DNA of 25,461 nucleotides from Clostridium fallax (GTDB lineage Bacteria > Bacillota > Clostridia > Clostridiales > Clostridiaceae). Location: the NCBI RefSeq assembly GCF_900129365.1, contig NZ_FQVM01000033.1:1-25461 (forward strand), in the 5' to 3' direction. The position numbers and the translations under genes are program-made. Below are positions 21,321-25,461 of this stretch, one piece after another (within the stretch, counting starts at the first letter, position 1; each line of letters opens with the position of its first letter). The notes beneath the pieces were generated by a model. The model searched no databases. It had not been told where the DNA came from and saw only the letters and a program-made list of their open reading frames with translations.

Positions 21321-21479
21321 AAAAAAATTGCTCTGCAAGTTTTATACCGTTCAAACTTGCAGAGCTGAGCTAAGAGTAAAATAAACAAACGAAAACGCAA
21401 CCCTTGGGGCTAGGCTGCGTTAGCAATAAGCAATAAATAAAAAGGGGGCTATTTATTCCTTTTATTTATCCTTGCAGAG
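21321..21479 (-). ncRNA. Unassigned structured RNA (about 155-160 bases)
   Basis: A discrete RNA unit. A near-consensus promoter (21483-21511) starts it at about 21475-21477 and a strong terminator (21330-21365 plus T7) ends it. Three hairpins can be drawn in order: A, a 12-bp AT-rich stem (ATAAATAAAAGG with CCTTTTTATTTAT, one bulge, in about 21434-21470); B, a 10-bp stem AACGCAGCCT/GGGTTGCGTT (21394-21421); and C, the terminator. The 5' end CTCTGCAAG (21471-21479) repeats the left arm of hairpin C exactly, so it can pair instead with the right arm CTTGCAGAG and close the RNA end to end. No reading frame with a binding site is present. It does not match any riboswitch I know; a 6S-type RNA or an attenuator leader are possible. 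Confidence 0.6.
21330..21365 (-). terminator. Terminator of the structured RNA
   Basis: A 13-bp perfect stem GCTCTGCAAGTTT/AAACTTGCAGAGC (21330-21342 with 21353-21365), 10-base loop, then AATTTTTTT in the minus direction. Confidence 0.85.
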
Positions 21480-21482
21480 ATT

Positions 21483-21511
21483 ATTATAGTCAATACAATG
21501 AAAAATTGCAA
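21483..21511 (-). promoter_or_regulatory. Promoter of the structured RNA
   Basis: Minus strand TTGCAA (21506-21511), exactly 17 bases, TATAAT (21483-21488). Transcription would begin within the CTCTGCAAG element. Confidence 0.75.
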
Positions 21512-21582
21512 GTAATTTTGTAAAAAAAAATATTAAAAAATTTATTTTTTTCATATTATAATAGGTATTTGTTTTTTATTGA

Positions 21583-22299
21583 TTAATCTTGTCTTAAAAG
21601 TGCAATTTCTTCTTCAGTTAACTCTCTATATTCTCCTTCTTCTAATGTTTCATCAAGATTTAATGGTCCAAATTTTATTCTTTGTAAATATGTAACCTTC
21701 TTATCTACACTTTCAAACATTCTCTTTACTTGATGGAATTTACCTTCTTGTATGGTTACGTAAACCTTTGATTCACAATCATCTGCTTCCAATATTTCAA
21801 GTTTTGCACTTCTACATTTATATCCATCATCTAATATAACACCCTTTTCAAAGGCTTTCACATCTTTTTCTGTAACTTTTTTATTAATTTTAGCAAAGTA
21901 AACTTTATCTACATGCCATTTAGGTGATATTAATCTATGATTTAACTCACCATCATTTGTTAATAAAAGTAATCCTACAGTATCTTTATCTAATCTTCCT
22001 ACTGGAAATGGATTAAAAACTTGATGTTCTGTATATAAAAGGTCTATTACTGTTTCATCATAATTATCAAAAGTCGCTGATACAACTCCTTGGGGTTTAT
22101 TCATAAGTAGATATATATATTTTCTATAATATATTTCTTCACCATTAATTATTATCTTTGATTTTTCAGGATCTATTTGCATTCCATTATCTTTAACAAC
22201 TATTCCATCAACTTCTACTAATCCTTTTTTTACAATTTGCTTTATTTCTTTTCTAGTACCATATCCCAAATTTGATAATACCTTATCTAATCTTTCCAA
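21583..22299 (-). CDS. RsuA-family 16S rRNA pseudouridine synthase
   Basis: A 238-residue enzyme of the RsuA/RluB/E/F family, which converts uridine to pseudouridine in rRNA; the size and N-terminus (MERLDKVLSNLGYGTRKEI) favour the RsuA type that modifies helix 18 of 16S rRNA (U516 in E. coli). The S4 RNA-binding domain is at about 1-57. The catalytic aspartate is D104 in GRLDKDTVGLLLLTNDG, and EGKFHQVKRMF near 190 is the other family motif. Start at TTG 22299, with AAGGAG 8 bases upstream; the longer frame from 22308 opens with the GTG of that site. Own promoter at 22332-22359. The exact target is inferred. Confidence 0.92.
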   Translation of the reverse strand: MERLDKVLSNLGYGTRKEIKQIVKKGLVEVDGIVVKDNGMQIDPEKSKIIINGEEIYYRKYIYLLMNKPQGVVSATFDNYDETVIDLLYTEHQVFNPFPVGRLDKDTVGLLLLTNDGELNHRLISPKWHVDKVYFAKINKKVTEKDVKAFEKGVILDDGYKCRSAKLEILEADDCESKVYVTIQEGKFHQVKRMFESVDKKVTYLQRIKFGPLNLDETLEEGEYRELTEEEIALLRQD

Positions 22300-22331
22300 A
22301 AAAAACACTCCTTATTTTATGAATTATTATT

Positions 22332-22359
22332 ATTATAACTGAGTTAATTTAAAATTCAA
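22332..22359 (-). promoter_or_regulatory. Putative promoter of the pseudouridine synthase gene
   Basis: Minus strand TTGAAT (22354-22359), 16-base spacer, TATAAT (22332-22337); 33 bases from the TTG start. Confidence 0.5.
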
Positions 22360-22460
22360 AAGATTATATTTAAAATATTTATAAACTACTTTAAATTTAC
22401 TCCTTAATAAAATAATAAATTTATAATTAAACCTTATTTTTTATTTAAGATTTTAAATAA

Positions 22461-22498
22461 AAAAACACTTGATACAATCTTAAATATCAAATGTTTTT
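22461..22498 (-). terminator. Terminator after the lytic transglycosylase gene
   Basis: A 14-bp stem with one mismatch (22461-22474 with 22485-22498), 10-base loop, followed in the minus direction by a further T-run (TTATTTAAAA). It lies just past the stop codon at 22506. Confidence 0.7.
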
Positions 22499-22505
22499 AT
22501 ATAAT

Positions 22506-23186
22506 TTAAAGACTATTATAATATCCCATAACTTTTCTTACATAATCTTGAGTTTCTCTAGGCATTTTATATAAATCATCTATTGATTTTACACCCCTTC
22601 TCGCTACTGTTCCTTGACCTGCATTATATCCCATTAATGCCATTTCATAATTGCCATTATACATTTTTAGAAGAGTTTTTAGTTGTTTAGTTCCACCTTC
22701 TATATTTTCTTCTATATTAAAAGGATCGTTAACTCCATCTTCTTTACAGTTTTCTGGCATAAGTTGCATTAATCCCATGGCACCAGCACTTGAAACTACA
22801 TATGGGTTAAAATCAGATTCCTGTTTTATAATAGCTCTTACAAGCCTACTATCTACCCCAAATTTATTAGATGATTTATTAATTGCATTTTCAATTCTTA
22901 TTTTATTACTAGATTTTTCATTGCTACTTTGGCTTTTTATAGATATATCTCCATTTGTTAGCGGTCTAAAATTCCAATTAGCCTTAATTGAATCCTTACT
23001 ATTTATATTAACATTATTAGTTTCTTCAGTAGAATTATTTCTTTGTTCTCTTAATTGATCATCAGCCATTCTTTCCGTAATAGCTTGCATTACTAATTCA
23101 AATGCTGGATTATCACCTAATACCTTTTTAGCATAAGTTTTAAATATCTCCATTCCTAAAATTTGTTCTACTTTATCAATCTTCAT
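22506..23186 (-). CDS. Lytic transglycosylase (SLT domain)
   Basis: A 226-residue protein with a C-terminal Slt-type goose-lysozyme fold that cleaves peptidoglycan between MurNAc and GlcNAc, leaving 1,6-anhydro-MurNAc. Catalytic E123 in IIKQESDFNP, then GAMGLMQLMP at 135-144, and the YNAG motif at 187-190, all in place. The N-terminal 100 residues are helical then Asn/Ser-rich linker. No signal peptide or membrane anchor is visible from ATG 23186, which has GGGAGAGG upstream; the upstream in-frame extension to 23201 adds none. Similar leaderless SLT proteins occur in Firmicutes (CwlQ/YjbJ type). How it reaches the wall is not shown by the sequence. Confidence 0.92.
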   Translation of the reverse strand: MKIDKVEQILGMEIFKTYAKKVLGDNPAFELVMQAITERMADDQLREQRNNSTEETNNVNINSKDSIKANWNFRPLTNGDISIKSQSSNEKSSNKIRIENAINKSSNKFGVDSRLVRAIIKQESDFNPYVVSSAGAMGLMQLMPENCKEDGVNDPFNIEENIEGGTKQLKTLLKMYNGNYEMALMGYNAGQGTVARRGVKSIDDLYKMPRETQDYVRKVMGYYNSL

Positions 23187-23258
23187 AAAAACCTCTCCCA
23201 AAACATTACTATTATAATATTATCGTACATTTTAGGATTTTACTTTATAAAGATACTA

Positions 23259-25292
23259 TTAATTTTCAAATTTAGATTCTTCGTTTTCTCCTTCTACTAC
23301 AAACTCAAAAGTATCATAATCTTCATATGAACATCTTTTATGATAACTTTTTGATAAAACTAATATCTTATAAACCCCTTTTGTAAATGGGATAAATACA
23401 TAGTAATTTTTTCTACTATATCTTTGTACTATCTTCCAATTACCTTTCTCCATTATATAAAATTCATAGCAAACTTCTTTTCCACCTTTACTATTTACAG
23501 AAAAACTTATTTCTTTATTTATTTCAAAGGAGGTTGTATCGCAGTGAATTTTTGTTTCAGTAACTGGTGGTGCTTCATTTATATATATTTTAACTTCTTT
23601 TTTACAATCAAATCCCTTTTCACATCTAATATTTTTAGCAAATAAATCAATTATATATTTTCCTGATCTTTTAGGGCTAAATATTAATTTTTTATTTTGA
23701 ATATATGCAGTCTCTTCAATAACTTGTCCATCTACAGATATAACATATTTCATCAAAGTATCTTTAGTATTTTGACATATGGATTCTATCTCTATAGTAT
23801 CTCCTACTAAATAATACTCCTTTGATGGTACCAATATATAGTCTATATTTCCTTCTATATATTCTTTCACCTTTAAATTTATTATCTGATGACAATCATA
23901 TTCTTTATGGGAAAACTTATCTTTAATTCTTACTTCTAATTCATACTTTCCGCTTTCTTCTGGAATAAAATCTACCCAATTAGAATTACTATATGGTATT
24001 TTTTCTTTTTCCTTACCATCTTTATAAACTATAAAACTATATTTTAAATCATTTTCACCCTCTGCTGTTACCTTTACATTTATAGGCTCTTTTATAAGAT
24101 GATTATTTTCTTTATCTAATTTAATATCTAATATTCTTATAGGCTTTTCACTCTTTTTTTGTATTACATAATCAATGGTAGCCTCTTTTTCAAACTCACC
24201 TTCAAAAGATTCATCTTTCACCCAAACAGTAATTTTATATTCACCTTCATACTTACAATCCCAAATATAACTACTATTTCTTATATATCCAGAATCCTCT
24301 CCATAATTACCATCTATTTTAAATCTATATAATAAATTTCTTCCACCTTCTACTACACTTTTTATTAAAATTTTAGTACCACTCATTTGAGGAGAATGTA
24401 AATCTGTTGTAAAACTCTTAATTTCTATTGGATTATATGATTTTACATTATAAACTATAATAGCTCTATCATCATATTGGTTATTAGAATACATATCTCT
24501 TGCTAAACAAAGTAATTTATACTGTCCTGGTTTTCTTTCTATAAAGTTTACCATTCTTTTTGAAGAATAATCTTGAATACAAAAAGCTTTACCTTTTTCA
24601 TCTATTTTAATAAATTTATATAAAGTAGTTCTTGCATCATCATACTCACTGTCCACCTGAAAAATCAGCTCTTCTCCTGCTAAAAGTTCAGATGATAAAC
24701 ATTTAAAGTTTGTTATTTCTGGCTTTTGTATATCACTCACCTCGAATTCTTTTGTTTTAAAATCATCAAAATTATTTTGAGATTCAGGAACTTTACATTC
24801 AACTAATATCTGATGTTTTCCTGGTTCATTAGCGGTAAAAATAAATCTATTATCTACAGAATAATCTTTTATTAGTTGCCATCCATCCTTTCCACTTATC
24901 CAGTATTTATACATAGCTGGATGTATTCTACTTTCTACCTCTAAAACTATTTTTTCTCCAAGTTTTATTTTTTCTTTATCTATATAAATATTTTTTATAA
25001 TATTTTCTTCAGAACTTCCTATTATATATTCTGTTCTTTTACTATAATCATAAGGTTTTTTTGAATCTTTTTCTTTTGCTTGAACCATTATAAAATATTT
25101 TCCATCCTCTTTAGGTATCCACTGAAAGTTATCATCTTCATTAAAATCTCTTAAATTATTCCAAACGCCTTCATTACCTAATAAAAATTTATAAACTAAC
25201 TTTTTTCCAGTATTATTTTCAACAAAAACATTTATTTTACTTTCTTTATTTTGAGGGCTTTTTTTATCAAAATTTAATATCAAATCCTCCAT
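23259..25292 (-). CDS. Seven-repeat triple-tyrosine (Y_Y_Y) protein
   Basis: A 677-residue protein built of seven beta-sandwich repeats of 85-96 residues, at about 7-92, 98-187, 190-285, 287-378, 383-478, 481-572 and 577-668. Each has a central YKF/YRF/YSF-like strand, an aromatic pair (for instance WVDF or FIFT) and a closing GKY/GEY/GQYK strand, the pattern of the Y_Y_Y (triple-tyrosine) domain found in two-component sensors and in clostridial stand-alone proteins. No enzyme domain, signal peptide, membrane segment or sorting motif is visible, so it is probably cytoplasmic. Start at ATG 25292, with GGGGGAG upstream; the longer frame to 25337 lacks such a site. Role unknown. Strong promoter at 25342-25370. 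Confidence 0.82.
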   Translation of the reverse strand: MEDLILNFDKKSPQNKESKINVFVENNTGKKLVYKFLLGNEGVWNNLRDFNEDDNFQWIPKEDGKYFIMVQAKEKDSKKPYDYSKRTEYIIGSSEENIIKNIYIDKEKIKLGEKIVLEVESRIHPAMYKYWISGKDGWQLIKDYSVDNRFIFTANEPGKHQILVECKVPESQNNFDDFKTKEFEVSDIQKPEITNFKCLSSELLAGEELIFQVDSEYDDARTTLYKFIKIDEKGKAFCIQDYSSKRMVNFIERKPGQYKLLCLARDMYSNNQYDDRAIIVYNVKSYNPIEIKSFTTDLHSPQMSGTKILIKSVVEGGRNLLYRFKIDGNYGEDSGYIRNSSYIWDCKYEGEYKITVWVKDESFEGEFEKEATIDYVIQKKSEKPIRILDIKLDKENNHLIKEPINVKVTAEGENDLKYSFIVYKDGKEKEKIPYSNSNWVDFIPEESGKYELEVRIKDKFSHKEYDCHQIINLKVKEYIEGNIDYILVPSKEYYLVGDTIEIESICQNTKDTLMKYVISVDGQVIEETAYIQNKKLIFSPKRSGKYIIDLFAKNIRCEKGFDCKKEVKIYINEAPPVTETKIHCDTTSFEINKEISFSVNSKGGKEVCYEFYIMEKGNWKIVQRYSRKNYYVFIPFTKGVYKILVLSKSYHKRCSYEDYDTFEFVVEGENEESKFEN

Positions 25293-25341
25293 ATAATTCT
25301 CCCCCTTATTACTTAATTTATATAATAAAAGCATCAATTTT

Positions 25342-25370
25342 ATTATACTATTGTTTCCATTAAATGTAAA
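25342..25370 (-). promoter_or_regulatory. Promoter of the Y_Y_Y-repeat gene
   Basis: Minus strand TTTACA (25365-25370), 17-base spacer, TATAAT (25342-25347). It is flanked by a 10-bp direct repeat TGTTTCCATT (25352-25361 and 25380-25389) and an inverted repeat ATTGTT/AACAAT (25350-25355 and 25373-25378), which could bind a regulator. Confidence 0.7.
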
Positions 25371-25461
25371 TTAACAATATGTTTCCATTTATTTAATAAA
25401 AAACTTTGTAATAAAAGAAGATTAAAAGCAAAAATTGCCGGTGGTGCTTCGATGTTTAATT

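Noticed and set aside
21321..21479. Firm assignment of the structured RNA as 6S RNA
   Set aside because: Size and end-to-end pairing fit, but I could not draw the long, bubble-centred stem of 6S, and hairpin A is local; left unassigned.
21321..21479. Known riboswitch or T-box in front of yerC
   Set aside because: No T-box sequence (GGGTGGNACCGCG type) and no consensus of the purine, lysine, SAM, TPP or c-di-GMP classes is visible.
25425..25461. Slightly G+C-richer tail (GCCGGTGGTGC)
   Set aside because: Too short to tell whether it is the end of a gene, an RNA or a terminator; no tRNA T-loop is present.

Overview
The window is AT-rich, densely packed, mostly minus-strand chromosomal DNA from a Firmicute, most likely Clostridium sensu stricto. 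Evidence: strong GGAGG-type ribosome binding sites, frequent TTG/GTG starts, CCA-encoding tRNA genes, GatCAB, and a PcrA-LigA pair whose LigA carries the KFDG variant that I recall from C. perfringens. The species cannot be fixed from sequence alone.

Layout. 1-2172: a 22-gene tRNA cluster on the minus strand. It is two near-identical ten-gene units (Pro-Gly-Arg-Lys-His-Gln-Lys-Leu-Gly-Gly) with an Arg gene after each, served by three recognisable promoters. 2173-2635: AT-rich non-coding DNA with a terminator. 2636-5501: an operon of a HypE-like AIR-synthase protein, RNase PH, XTP/dITP pyrophosphatase and a YfcE-type phosphoesterase. 5590-7146 (+): an unrecognised 518-residue protein. 7222-9263: an orphan OppA-like lipoprotein and an unrecognised 158-residue protein. 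9395-9742 (+): a small single-pass membrane protein. 10079-12538: oleate hydratase and a TetR-family regulator, richer in G+C than their surroundings and linked by a repeated palindrome. 12859-20683: a same-strand run pcrA, ligA, small membrane protein, gatC, gatA, gatB, covering DNA repair/replication and Asn/Gln-tRNA amidation. 20849-21582: a YerC/TrpR-like gene with a 28-bp terminator stem, and upstream of it an independent structured RNA with its own promoter and terminator. 21583-25292: an RsuA-type pseudouridine synthase, a soluble lytic transglycosylase without signal peptide, and a seven-repeat Y_Y_Y (triple-tyrosine) protein.

Working together: the rph-rdgB-yfcE group is RNA/nucleotide housekeeping; GatCAB serves translation alongside the tRNA-Gln genes of the cluster; ohyA/tetR looks like a self-contained, acquired fatty-acid response module. 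The most interesting non-ordinary signals are the unassigned structured RNA at 21321-21479, the ohyA/tetR palindromes overlapping the tetR promoter and terminator, the duplicated tRNA unit with unit-specific tRNA-Gly variants, and the terminator-like hairpin in the pcrA leader.

For ten proteins the annotated start is internal to the longest reading frame, because the longest frame begins inside or upstream of the ribosome binding site.
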